Source: a virus. Taken from it: DNA of 64,000 nt. Shown here piece after piece: positions 56,286-64,000 of the stretch. The notes under the pieces are model-generated. The model did not search any database and was not told the DNA's origin. It was given only the letters and a program-made list of their open reading frames with translations. Position numbers and translations under genes: made by a program. The stretch is taken from positions 1-64,000 of the IMG/VR virus record IMGVR_UViG_3300042291_000666; one strand, 5' to 3'. Each line of letters begins with the position of its first letter. Positions within the stretch are counted from its first letter, which is position 1.

Positions 56286-56304
56286 AGCGTTAGCTATATA
56301 CTGC
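56286..56304 (+). repeat. Copy of the GTTAGCTATATA motif
   Basis: AGCGTTAGCTATATACTGC directly behind the portal stop, plus orientation; compare 40274-40290 and 43565-43586. A small hairpin TGCAAA/TTTGCA follows (about 56302-56317). Confidence 0.5.
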
Positions 56305-56362
56305 AAAAAACTTTGCAATATTATCAAATATAATAAGTTTAGGATAGTGTAAACTAAATAAA

Positions 56363-56387
56363 GAATTGTTATATTATATATATAAAG
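56363..56387 (+). promoter_or_regulatory. Putative late-type promoter
   Basis: GAATTGTTATATTATATATA, 26 nt before the start at 56413. Would give a capsid-cluster transcript independent of the terminase-portal unit. Confidence 0.45.
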
Positions 56388-56412
56388 TATTAATTATTAA
56401 ACCAACAATAAG

Positions 56413-57714
56413 ATGAGTACCAAAAACAACACAATGAGTAGTAACGTAGAGACTTTAGATATTGACTTAGATACAATATTCAATGCAGCACCAAGCGGTG
56501 ATGACATGACTTTGCCATCTGGAAAGGATACTAAATCTACAAACAACATTTTTTCAGGAATAAATAAGAAAGCAGATTTTTCATTTGCTGATCCAGATGC
56601 AGATGATGCAGATGATTTAACTGATAAAGGTAAAACTCCAACATCAAGTGCAGATCTTCTTGCAGATGATGATAATGAGATTACACCTAAAGCAACTAAA
56701 GAAGATGGTAAAAGCATCCTTGATAGTTTAGGTGATGATGAAGATGAAGAAGAAAGAAAAGAAACTAGAGGTAGAAAACCTATTTCTGGAATTTCTGATG
56801 TCTTCTCTAAAATGATTAAAGAAGATAAATTAGTACCTTTTGATGATGAAAAGTCTTTTGATGAATATACAGCAAAAGATTGGGAAGAATTAATTGAAGC
56901 TAATTTGGAAGAAAAAGCTAATCAAGTAAGACGTGAAACACCTAAACAGTTTTTTGCTAGCTTACCTGAAGAGTTACAAATTGCAGCAAGATATGTGGCA
57001 GATGGTGGTACTGACTTAAAAGGTTTGTTTTCCACTTTAGGTCAAGTAGAAGAAACTAAGGATTTAGATATTAAATCTGAAAGAGATCAGGAGATTATTA
57101 TTAAAGAATATTTAAATGCTACTGGTTACGGTACTTCTGATGAGATTGCTGAGGAAATTGAAATTTGGAAAGATTTAGGAAAGCTTGAACAACAAGCTGC
57201 TAAGTTCAAACCAAAGTTGGATAAGATGGCAGAACAAATTGTTATCAAAAAAGTGCAAGAGCAACAACTAAAACAAAAACAACAAGAGCAAGCTTCTAAA
57301 GCTTATATGCAAAATGTATATGATACTTTAAAAGATGGTAACTTGGGAGATATTAAAGTTGATAGAAAAACTCAAGCAATGTTGTATAATGGTTTAGTTC
57401 AACCTAGTTATCCTTCAGTAAGTGGAAGAAATACTAATTTATTAGGACACCTATTAGAAAAGTATCAGTTTGTAGAACCAAATTATAAATTAATATCAGA
57501 AGCATTATGGTTATTGCAAGATCCGGAAGGATATAAAGCAAAGATCATGGATAAGGGAGCTCAACAAAGTATTGAGCAAACAGTAAGAAAACTAAAAACA
57601 GAACAGGGTAACCATAGTTCAAGTTCTCTTGGGATTCAAGATAAAGATGAAGAAACAAGAAGACAACCAACTAAAAAATTACCTAGAACCAACAACATTT
57701 TCAAACGGATTTAA
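56413..57714 (+). CDS. Scaffold-like acidic protein
   Basis: 433 residues. N-terminal 130 residues are strongly acidic and low-complexity (FADPDADDADDLTDKG, DDEDEEERKE). A central GRKPISGISDVFSKMI and a helical part follow, with a Gln/Lys coil (about 276-298), and the C-terminus is basic. It lies between portal and capsid genes, the usual place of a scaffold or core protein, and is highly charged as such proteins are. Assignment is from composition and position. Confidence 0.65.
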   Translation: MSTKNNTMSSNVETLDIDLDTIFNAAPSGDDMTLPSGKDTKSTNNIFSGINKKADFSFADPDADDADDLTDKGKTPTSSADLLADDDNEITPKATKEDGKSILDSLGDDEDEEERKETRGRKPISGISDVFSKMIKEDKLVPFDDEKSFDEYTAKDWEELIEANLEEKANQVRRETPKQFFASLPEELQIAARYVADGGTDLKGLFSTLGQVEETKDLDIKSERDQEIIIKEYLNATGYGTSDEIAEEIEIWKDLGKLEQQAAKFKPKLDKMAEQIVIKKVQEQQLKQKQQEQASKAYMQNVYDTLKDGNLGDIKVDRKTQAMLYNGLVQPSYPSVSGRNTNLLGHLLEKYQFVEPNYKLISEALWLLQDPEGYKAKIMDKGAQQSIEQTVRKLKTEQGNHSSSSLGIQDKDEETRRQPTKKLPRTNNIFKRI

Positions 57715-57759
57715 CAATCAAATATATAAACAATTAATAACTAAAAACAAGTAAAAATT

Positions 57760-59376
57760 ATGGCAACTCCAGTATTAAATAATGGGATTTTCCTAAGAGA
57801 CACTAGCTACAAAGCAAGTTCTCATGTTGATTCTTATCACTTGACTCAGATGCTAGGTTCAGCAGAACCTATGGATATGGGACCAATTGATTTATGGGCA
57901 ATGACTCAAAAAGTTGAAATGCCTCTTTATCAAATGGCATCATTTGGTGGAAAGAATACTATCATGGTAGACAATGCTCGTGGTGAGTACAAATGGCAAA
58001 CTCCTATTGCACAAGATCTTCCATACATTGTGGCAGACATTGAACCAGCTAATGCCGCTAAAGGTGTAGATGGAACAACATTCAAAATTAAAATTTCTAA
58101 AAGAACATTTGGACATGGTGATATCATCACTTATGACAAATACAATGGATTAGAACTTTACATCACAGCTGATGATATCATCCCTGCTGGTGACGGTTTT
58201 ATCTATACTGTTCAATTAGTAAACAACAACAACGTAGCTAGCTTAGACAATAAGTATTTAGCTAAAGGTACTAAGTTCTTCAGAAAAGGTTCTGCAAGAG
58301 GTGAGTACGGAGAAAGATTCTCTGACATTGAAACAGGTTCTGGTTTCCGTGAGTTCTACAACTTTGTAGGAGGAGCTGAAGCACACGTACACTATTCTAT
58401 TTCTAGCCGTGCTGATCTTATGATTAAAGGTGGTTTGAATGCAGATGGTACTGTACCTGTAACTGAAATCTGGAGAAACTTTGGTGCAAACAATGATCCT
58501 GCTGTACCTAGTATTGAAGGATTAATTGCTAACATGGGTAAAGCTGGTGCAAGAGAAGCATTTGAAAATGGTTCATTGACTAGAACATTTATCACTAACA
58601 TGGAAGCTGCGCATTTATCAAAAATTGCTTCTGACATTGAAACTTACTTAATGTGGGGTAAAGGTGGTAGAATCAAACAAGATGGTCCAGATGATATTAG
58701 ATTATCTGTGGGATTATGGGCACAGTTGGATAACTCATTCAAAAGAGTTTACAACAAGTCTTCTTTCACACTTGATATGTTTAAATCTGAATTGTATAAC
58801 TTCTACCAAGGTAAAGTTGAGTTCAAAGGTCCAGATCCACAAAGATCACTTGTTGTTCAAACAGGTATTGGTGGTATGCAATTGATCAACAAAGCTATTG
58901 CTGATGAAGTATATGGTTCTGGTTTAGTACAAAATGCTAGTGATATTGGAGCTGTTAAAGGTTCTGGAATGGATCTAGATTATGGATTTGCTTACACTTC
59001 ATTTACTATTCCTTTCTTAGCTAACGTTAAGTTTGTATTGAACCCTGCGTTTGATAACTTGAATACTAATGATATTGAGAATCCATTAATTGATGGCCGT
59101 CCATTAAGTTCTTATAGCTTCATTATCTTTGACGTAACAGATGAAGGAAATGATAACATCCATTTATTGAAATTATCTTGGGATAATCAATTGAAATGGT
59201 TCTACCAAAATGGAACTATGGATTATATGGGAAGAACTCAAGGTTTTGCATCTACTGGTAACTTCAACGGATACCGTGTAATGATGTCACAAACTATGCC
59301 TGCTATTTGGGTTAAGGATCCAACTAAAGTTTTAAAAATTGTTATGAGAAACCCTATTACTGGTGGTTCATTCTAA
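57760..59376 (+). CDS. Major capsid protein
   Basis: 538 residues. Long, well-balanced sequence with codon use favouring preferred codons, and no signal or coil. The segment PFLANVKFVLNPAFDNL and other parts look like HK97-fold capsid proteins of crAss-like phages. Position after portal and scaffold-like genes and isolation in its own unit fit the most abundant virion protein. A structured RNA element starts directly after its stop. Confidence 0.85.
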   Translation: MATPVLNNGIFLRDTSYKASSHVDSYHLTQMLGSAEPMDMGPIDLWAMTQKVEMPLYQMASFGGKNTIMVDNARGEYKWQTPIAQDLPYIVADIEPANAAKGVDGTTFKIKISKRTFGHGDIITYDKYNGLELYITADDIIPAGDGFIYTVQLVNNNNVASLDNKYLAKGTKFFRKGSARGEYGERFSDIETGSGFREFYNFVGGAEAHVHYSISSRADLMIKGGLNADGTVPVTEIWRNFGANNDPAVPSIEGLIANMGKAGAREAFENGSLTRTFITNMEAAHLSKIASDIETYLMWGKGGRIKQDGPDDIRLSVGLWAQLDNSFKRVYNKSSFTLDMFKSELYNFYQGKVEFKGPDPQRSLVVQTGIGGMQLINKAIADEVYGSGLVQNASDIGAVKGSGMDLDYGFAYTSFTIPFLANVKFVLNPAFDNLNTNDIENPLIDGRPLSSYSFIIFDVTDEGNDNIHLLKLSWDNQLKWFYQNGTMDYMGRTQGFASTGNFNGYRVMMSQTMPAIWVKDPTKVLKIVMRNPITGGSF

Positions 59377-59380
59377 CAAA

Positions 59381-59538
59381 AGAAATTGTTAAGCTCCGCA
59401 CCTCAGCTCTGGCCCTTCGGGGTCATCTGGGGGGCGTCTTAGCAATACTGTGATAGGTTGGCCCATATCTCTATTCTGTGTGCATTGACAAGGGATGTCT
59501 AGCATGCTGGGGCCAGCTGATTCACTTTATTTTTTTTA
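59381..59538 (+). ncRNA. GC-rich structured RNA element behind the capsid gene
   Basis: A gap of 184 nt with no gene. A long hairpin (59386-59445) has three stacked helices: TTGTTAAG/CTTAGCAA, CGCACCTCAG/CTGGGGGGCG (9 of 10 pairs) and TGGCCC/GGGTCA closed by a TTCG tetraloop. A second domain is closed by GTTGGCCC/GGGCCAGC (59457-59464 with 59510-59517) with inner pairs GCAT/ATGC and GACA/TGTC. A run of T residues (59531-59537) follows. Contrast with the AT-rich surroundings is strong. Could be an abundant small RNA, a terminator-stabiliser of capsid mRNA, or a packaging-related RNA. Confidence 0.65.
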
Positions 59539-59560
59539 ACAAACTTAATTATAAAATATT

Positions 59561-59761
59561 ATGGCACTAGATATAAAAAAAGCAAACAAAACATATGAGT
59601 TTTCAAACTCAAATGTTTCTCAAATTATTGCTTCAAAAGCTGTAGGTAAAGATATATTAGATAGAAATTATGCTGATAATGTTGCAGCAAAAGCAGCAGG
59701 ATTAGGTAATGGAGATTTATATCATACGGCAGGAGTATTAAAAATTGTTTACGCGGCTTAA
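59561..59761 (+). CDS. Small capsid-associated protein
   Basis: 66 residues. ALDIKKANKTYEFSNSNVSQ and AAGLGNGDLYHTAGVLKIVY; the G-D-L-Y-x-T-x-x-x-L-K-[IV]-V end is frequent in small phage proteins next to capsid genes. Possibly a decoration or cementing protein. A weak terminator follows. Confidence 0.65.
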   Translation: MALDIKKANKTYEFSNSNVSQIIASKAVGKDILDRNYADNVAAKAAGLGNGDLYHTAGVLKIVYAA

Positions 59762-59775
59762 GTCAAATAAACTGG

Positions 59776-59799
59776 AGTAAGAATAAAAACCTTACTTTA
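59776..59799 (+). terminator. Weak terminator
   Basis: AGTAAG, 9-nt loop, CTTACT followed by TTAG, 15 nt after the stop of the small capsid-associated gene. The short U-run makes it weak. Confidence 0.4.
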
Positions 59800-59821
59800 G
59801 AAATATTAATAATAATAAATT

Positions 59822-59842
59822 GTACATAATTATGTACTTTTG
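59822..59842 (+). promoter_or_regulatory. Palindrome overlapping a -7 element
   Basis: Perfect 16-bp palindrome GTACATAATTATGTAC (59822-59837) overlapping TACTTTTG (59835-59842), a match to the TANNTTTG consensus, 45 nt before the start at 59887. Candidate operator-promoter. Confidence 0.45.
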
Positions 59843-59886
59843 ACAATGAGAAAACAATTATTAAATTTTAACACAAAAACCAAATT

Positions 59887-60903
59887 ATGAATGATTACAC
59901 AATTGTAGAAAAGTATCAGCAAACAAAGAATCAAACTATTGCTATACGCCCTTATTTTAACTCTTCAAAAGAGAACATGGGTTTAGAGCATTACGGATTA
60001 GCTTTGCATGATGGAGTATTTCATGAAGAAACATTAGCTTGTTTAGAAATGAATGGGGTTAAACGTTATGTTACAGGATTAAATGAATTTGCTCCTGATG
60101 TAAAAATGTTAGCTCCAAAAGAAAAAGAAGCAAAGATCAAAGAAATTAGAAAAGTTGTTTCTCAATTAGAAGCTGAATTAGCTGCTAATGTTGTTGCTGT
60201 TGATGATAAAGATTTTTGGAACAAGCTTACAGTAATGAAGCCTGATAATTCAAAATTTTGGGATAAGATTAGTTTAAGATGTGGTAATGATCCTGTGTTT
60301 TTAGATCCAGATAAAGATCCTTATGACTTAATTAAATTACATGCTATTCATGCAGGAGGTTTTTCTATTGTAGCAAAATCATTAAGAGAAGCAAGAGAAT
60401 CAGGTAATCCACCTAAATTCTATCTTGATACAATGGAAGAAACATTAAGTACTAGAACAGAACTTAGTAAATTAAAAAATAAAGCATTGGTTGAACTACA
60501 AAAAATGTATGATTCAAATGCTTCAAAATTAATGTATGTTGCTAAAATCTGTGATGCTGATAGTGTACAGTATGTTAAAAATACACCTAATGATATTCTT
60601 TATGAAAACATGGATGAATATATTCATGGTAATGGTGCTGAGTCTTCTAAGAAAAGAGCAGCTTCACAATTTATAGAAGTGTCAGGGTTATCAATGGAAG
60701 AATTAAAAATTAGAGCTTTAATTAAAGACTCTTTATATTATAGATTTATTACTACTAAAGCTGGAGGTTGGATTGAACCAATTGACAGTGGAATTAGATT
60801 GGGTAAGTCACCATCTGAATGTCTGGAATTTTTAAAGAATCCAGAGAATGAAGAAACATTGATGTCATTACTTAATAAAGTAGAGCCATACTGGAACTCC
60901 TAA
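59887..60903 (+). CDS. Virion-cluster hypothetical protein
   Basis: 338 residues, mostly helical, with KEAKIKEIRKVVSQLEAELA, DVKMLAPKEKE and KFYLDTMEETLSTRTELSKL. Located between capsid and connector genes, the region of head completion and connector proteins. Not recognised. Codon use like its neighbours. Confidence 0.65.
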   Translation: MNDYTIVEKYQQTKNQTIAIRPYFNSSKENMGLEHYGLALHDGVFHEETLACLEMNGVKRYVTGLNEFAPDVKMLAPKEKEAKIKEIRKVVSQLEAELAANVVAVDDKDFWNKLTVMKPDNSKFWDKISLRCGNDPVFLDPDKDPYDLIKLHAIHAGGFSIVAKSLREARESGNPPKFYLDTMEETLSTRTELSKLKNKALVELQKMYDSNASKLMYVAKICDADSVQYVKNTPNDILYENMDEYIHGNGAESSKKRAASQFIEVSGLSMEELKIRALIKDSLYYRFITTKAGGWIEPIDSGIRLGKSPSECLEFLKNPENEETLMSLLNKVEPYWNS

Positions 60904-60913
60904 AATTTAAAAA

Positions 60914-61621
60914 ATGGATAATAACACACTTTTAATTAAATTAAAACAAAGACTAAACAAACTAGATAGCCAAGACTATGATAACATAGAGTGTTGGCAG
61001 TTTGTTGAAGCTTTTAATAAAGTACAGGTAGACTGGTGTAGAAGAAATTTGCACGGGGGTAATATGTACAAAGAAGGTGATGAATTATCTAAAAGAAGAA
61101 TTGATGATTTACAACCCCTGTTAAGAGAGTTATCTTTAACAGGAGTTGTAACTGATCAGTACTTTGAAACAAATAACTTTCCTATAAATACTTATTTAGA
61201 ATACAAAAGAGTAAGTACGGATGCTACAAGTGAATGTTGTCCAGATCCTAGATCAATGACAGTATATTTAGCTGAAGAGGCTAATGTATCTTTATTACTA
61301 AGAGATCCATTAAAGGATCCAAACTTTGAATGGGGTGAAACATTTTGTACAATGTTGGGTAACAAAATTAGAATATATAGAAAACCAGATTTTAATATTG
61401 TAAACCCTGTATTGACTTACTATCAAAAGCCTGTTTATATACAAATACAAGGTTGTGTTGATCCATATACAGGTGTTGTTAGTACAACTAATATACCTTG
61501 TCAATTTAAAGATGATGTTGTTGAAGTATTATTAGATGATACGGCTTCACTTATTGCAGGAGATATAGAGAACATTTATCAACAACAAAGGGGCCAAGGT
61601 TCTGCTGAAAGAAATAATTAA
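60914..61621 (+). CDS. Head-tail connector-like protein
   Basis: 235 residues. A helical start (LLIKLKQRLNKLDSQDYDNI with WQFVEAFNKVQVDW), then beta segments (YLEYKRVSTDATSECCPDP, MTVYLAEEANVSLLLRD) and a helical end, similar in layout to ring or adaptor proteins that extend the portal in crAss-like phages. The second half of the motif YYQKP is conserved-looking. Position supports a connector role; tentative. Confidence 0.55.
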   Translation: MDNNTLLIKLKQRLNKLDSQDYDNIECWQFVEAFNKVQVDWCRRNLHGGNMYKEGDELSKRRIDDLQPLLRELSLTGVVTDQYFETNNFPINTYLEYKRVSTDATSECCPDPRSMTVYLAEEANVSLLLRDPLKDPNFEWGETFCTMLGNKIRIYRKPDFNIVNPVLTYYQKPVYIQIQGCVDPYTGVVSTTNIPCQFKDDVVEVLLDDTASLIAGDIENIYQQQRGQGSAERNN

Positions 61622-61623
61622 TC

Positions 61624-62151
61624 ATGGAAAATAAAATGAGATCTTTAAAGATAAATACTCAAGTAACTAAAACAATTAGCAGACCATCTGCAAAAGTTGA
61701 AGAAAAAGAAGAAAAAGAAGAAGAATCTGTTATAGCTAAACCTGTACCAGATACTGGTGTTGGTGGAAGTTCTTTAGATACTATGACTGCTAATTTAGCA
61801 ACTGAAATGATGAATGCTGCAATCAGTTTTCATAGACTTCATTTAAAAGTTAATGGAGAAGGTTCTTATTCAGCACATATAGCTTTAGGTGGTTTTTATG
61901 AAGGTCTACATGATCACGCTGATACTTTAGTAGAAGGATATCAAGGTGTGTCTGAAAAACTTTTATCATACAAAGATTCACCAATTAGAACATTAGATAC
62001 TGTAGCGGATGCTGTTGGATATTTAAGAGATTTATACAATACTGTTAACAAATTACAGGGTATGATGCCTTATTCAGAAATTGTAAATAATCTTGATCTT
62101 GTAAAAGATTCAATTAATTCAACAAAATATAAATTAATTTTTCTATCATAA
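61624..62151 (+). CDS. Helical DUF5856-like (ferritin-fold-like) protein
   Basis: 175 residues; an internal Met at residue 5 is a possible start. After a charged linker (EEKEEKEEES) the C-terminal 120 residues are a four-helix type domain: MNAAISFHRLHLKVNGEGSY, SAHIALGGFYEGLHDHADTL and EGYQGVSEKLL. The same pattern is found in DUF5856 proteins of crAss-like phages, distantly like Dps. A second helix bundle ends the protein. Virion or DNA-protection role unknown. Confidence 0.65.
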   Translation: MENKMRSLKINTQVTKTISRPSAKVEEKEEKEEESVIAKPVPDTGVGGSSLDTMTANLATEMMNAAISFHRLHLKVNGEGSYSAHIALGGFYEGLHDHADTLVEGYQGVSEKLLSYKDSPIRTLDTVADAVGYLRDLYNTVNKLQGMMPYSEIVNNLDLVKDSINSTKYKLIFLS

Positions 62152-62165
62152 TTGGAAATTAAAAA

Positions 62166-62188
62166 CTTTTGCTTATATTATATGTGTA
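62166..62188 (+). promoter_or_regulatory. Putative late-type promoter
   Basis: CTTTTGCTTATATTATATGT, 48 nt before the start at 62236. Matches the shared motif in T-run, TATATT and GTGTA parts, allowing one base extra. Confidence 0.45.
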
Positions 62189-62235
62189 CACGTAGTACAA
62201 ATTTATATATTTATTAATAACAAAAAACAAAAATT

Positions 62236-63699
62236 ATGGCTTATTTTAATCATGCGTTTTACAAAACGTTTGTTGCTACATCAACCCAAGCGTCAGCTGG
62301 AGTAGCAACCTCAGCATTAACTGCTGGTCAGCTTGGTTTAGTTACTGATGCATCATGGCAAACAATTGCTATTGCTGGTGGTACTTTACCTGCTAACTCA
62401 TTAGCTTATCTTGTACAAGGTAGCTACTACACTAAAGATACTATTGGAAACAATCCAGGTAACGGTGGTTACAAGGAATCTGTTAAATCAAAAGGTATCA
62501 ATCCTAAATTCATCTCAAGAGCATGGGTTACTAACTGTTTATTGGCTCAACAATCTACTGCGTCTTTATCATTAGGACCTGATTGTGCTCCATGTGGAAA
62601 AACTCAGTTCATGAGAATTGATGTTAAAGGTTCTCCAACATTACGTTTCTTAAATCACAATGCTTATTCTATTGGTGATAGTGCAAACATTTGTTGTGTA
62701 GGTGATCAAGAATTTTTAGATCCAGCATTAGTTTCGGCTACTATGGCTCAAATGGTTCTTGCTAATCCTTTAATTACTCCATTTGTTGCTGAAGGTGACG
62801 TTGATGGTGTTGCTACTGCTACATTAGCTGGTGGTTCTGGATATTCTGTTGCTTCTGGTGTTGCTACTACTGGTGGTTCTGGATCAGGTTTTAAAGTTAA
62901 TATTTTAACTGTATCTTCTGGTGCTATTGCTACTTATAGTGTTGCTGCACGTGGTGCTGGATATGTTGTAGGTGATGTATTAACAGTTGCTGGTGGTACT
63001 GGTGGAACTTTCACAGTTACTGCTCTTACTGCAGGTGGTGTTGTAATTACTGCAACTACTGGTGCTGTAAGTGTACAGTCTGTTTACACTATTGCTCAAA
63101 CTTTAGGTACAGCTGCTTCTGGAAACTATGTTCCTTCACTTGATCCTAATGGTACAACTAAAGTTAGTGCTACAGTTAATTTTGTAGGAGCTTATGTTGA
63201 TACTAAATTTGGTAACTGTTCATTTGATACTAGAGATCATTTTAACGCTGAACCTGTAGTTATCATTGCTTCTATCCTTGATGAAACTGGAAATCCATGT
63301 AATGATTGTGGTGTTGCTACAAGCACTCCTGGTCAAATGCAACAAACTCAAGGTGAAAATGTAGTTAGAGATTTAATCTTATCTGAAAGATACAGACAAT
63401 CTCCTTTCAATCAAGGAAATGCAGATAGTGCAAGAATTAGAGAGATTGAGATGTCAGATGAAATCTTAGCTGCTGTTGATAGATCTGCTACTTATAAAGC
63501 ATATTATATCCAACATACTGTTCCAAGATTCAACAACCCAAGTGGTGTGTTTGACAATGATCAATATGTTTACCAAGTATATGTTAAATGTTCTGACACT
63601 GCTGCTAACACTGCTGTATTAGCATTGGTTAACAAAGTGGTTGCTTTAGCAAATGCTGCTGGTAATAACATTGCATTAGAAACTAACTCTTACTGGTAA
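62236..63699 (+). CDS. Major structural protein (tail or surface)
   Basis: 487 residues, monocistronic with strong promoter-like and terminator signals. The N-terminal and C-terminal parts are a mixed fold with several Cys (CAPCGK, ICCVGD, CNDCG) and C-terminal helices. Residues about 180-285 are a glycine/alanine/threonine-rich beta insert (LAGGSGYSVASGVATTGGSG). Expression signals suggest an abundant virion protein such as tail tube, sheath or surface protein; family not recognised. Confidence 0.65.
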   Translation: MAYFNHAFYKTFVATSTQASAGVATSALTAGQLGLVTDASWQTIAIAGGTLPANSLAYLVQGSYYTKDTIGNNPGNGGYKESVKSKGINPKFISRAWVTNCLLAQQSTASLSLGPDCAPCGKTQFMRIDVKGSPTLRFLNHNAYSIGDSANICCVGDQEFLDPALVSATMAQMVLANPLITPFVAEGDVDGVATATLAGGSGYSVASGVATTGGSGSGFKVNILTVSSGAIATYSVAARGAGYVVGDVLTVAGGTGGTFTVTALTAGGVVITATTGAVSVQSVYTIAQTLGTAASGNYVPSLDPNGTTKVSATVNFVGAYVDTKFGNCSFDTRDHFNAEPVVIIASILDETGNPCNDCGVATSTPGQMQQTQGENVVRDLILSERYRQSPFNQGNADSARIREIEMSDEILAAVDRSATYKAYYIQHTVPRFNNPSGVFDNDQYVYQVYVKCSDTAANTAVLALVNKVVALANAAGNNIALETNSYW

Positions 63700-63734
63700 T
63701 CAATATACCTTAAGAGGTTGATTTTTTAAAAATT

Positions 63735-63770
63735 AAGAGTAGGAGTCAAAAACTCCTGCTCTTTTTTTTT
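63735..63770 (+). terminator. Strong rho-independent terminator
   Basis: 12-bp stem AAGAGTAGGAGT/ACTCCTGCTCTT with loop CAAAA and eight T residues. Ends the transcript of the major structural protein gene. Confidence 0.9.
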
Positions 63771-63782
63771 TCTTTATTCTAA

Positions 63783-63810
63783 TTTTTTTGTATATTGTAT
63801 ATATAGTGTA
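63783..63810 (+). promoter_or_regulatory. Putative late-type promoter
   Basis: TTTTTTTGTATATTGTATAT, then ATAGTGTA; 18 nt before the start at 63828 and directly after the terminator, so it must drive the next unit. Best preserved copy of the motif. Confidence 0.55.
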
Positions 63811-63827
63811 TCAAAATAAATATCAAA

Positions 63828-64000
63828 ATGGCTGACAAACATATATTAAGCTTAGAAATACCAACAGTATCTAACTGTAATCTTTTATGTATTAAAGATA
63901 CTAGTCAGTATTCTTCAGAACTTGCTGTTGATTGTGAAGAATTATTAATCACACTTCCTGGCTTTACCGTACCTGTGTTACTTAAAGTAACAAAAGGTTT
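63828..64000 (+). CDS. Structural protein, N-terminal part
   Basis: 57 residues before the window edge: MADKHILSLEIPTVSNCNLL, then DTSQYSSELAVDCEELLITL and PGFTVPVLLKV. Beta-rich, reminiscent of conserved virion proteins of gut phages. The gene continues beyond the window. Confidence 0.7.
   Translation, partial: MADKHILSLEIPTVSNCNLLCIKDTSQYSSELAVDCEELLITLPGFTVPVLLKVTKG

Noticed and set aside
1-64000. Prophage or temperate lifestyle
   Set aside because: No integrase, repressor-Cro pair or attachment site was found; ParB-like, HNH and HTH genes alone do not show lysogeny. The rest of the genome was not visible.
1-64000. Stop-codon reassignment, known in some crAss-like phages
   Set aside because: TAA, TGA and TAG all end clear genes (for example TAG for the GroES-like gene), and no suppressor tRNA is present in the window.

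Overview
The window reads as part of a large, AT-rich (about one third G+C by eye) genome of a virulent tailed bacteriophage infecting a Bacteroidota host. The evidence is a complete terminase-portal-scaffold-capsid run, a large replication cluster, densely packed and overlapping small genes, a standard genetic code, A/T-rich leaders instead of strong Shine-Dalgarno sites, and several perfect matches to the Bacteroidota -7 promoter element TANNTTTG. Several families resemble those of crAss-like (Crassvirales) and related Bacteroidota phages: an HU/IHF-like protein, uracil-DNA glycosylase, a DUF5856-like helical protein, the portal and the major capsid protein. No phage RNA polymerase, integrase or lysogeny gene is visible. 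The exact lineage and tail type cannot be settled from sequence reading alone.

Layout. (1) 1-2.1 kb, minus strand: class I ribonucleotide reductase (nrdA 5' part and nrdB). (2) 2.2-9.66 kb, plus strand: membrane and lysis-like proteins (an overlapping spanin-like pair and a holin-like protein), small basic proteins, fibre-type proteins including a 971-residue adhesin-like fibre, and a lipoprotein. (3) 9.66-9.85 kb: convergent gap with strong hairpins and short repeats. (4) 9.85-44.6 kb, minus strand: many small genes, then nucleotide metabolism (MazG, HAD phosphatase, dNMP kinase), family B DNA polymerase, a PD-(D/E)XK nuclease, a four-gene AAA+/VWA-metallopeptidase module with two paralogous partners, RusA-like resolvase, primase, SSB-like protein, Sak4-like ATPase, DnaB-like helicase, UDG, SF2 helicase, metallophosphoesterase, tRNA-Leu and tRNA-Arg, ParB-like, Fis-like and HNH proteins, and small membrane proteins and lipoproteins. 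One plus-strand gene (32.65-33.07 kb) interrupts this block. The block begins, in transcription order, with two near-identical 109-residue paralogs, each with its own GC-rich leader and terminator. (5) 44.8-64 kb, plus strand: virion and packaging genes: small basic proteins, endolysin, IHF-like protein, nuclease, GroES-like co-chaperonin, terminase, portal, scaffold-like protein, major capsid protein, a highly structured GC-rich RNA element, connector-like and helical proteins, a major structural protein, and the start of one more gene cut by the window edge.

How it works together. The minus-strand block supplies precursors and the replication and recombination machinery. The plus-strand blocks supply virion, fibre and lysis functions. 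A shared promoter-like motif (T-rich, then TTGTATATT, then an AT repeat) sits 18-50 nt upstream of the first gene of most plus-strand units and looks like a phage-specific late promoter. The observations most worth following up are the structured RNA behind the capsid gene, the AAA+/VWA module, the paralog pair with GC-rich leaders, a candidate -1 frameshift site, and the promoter family.
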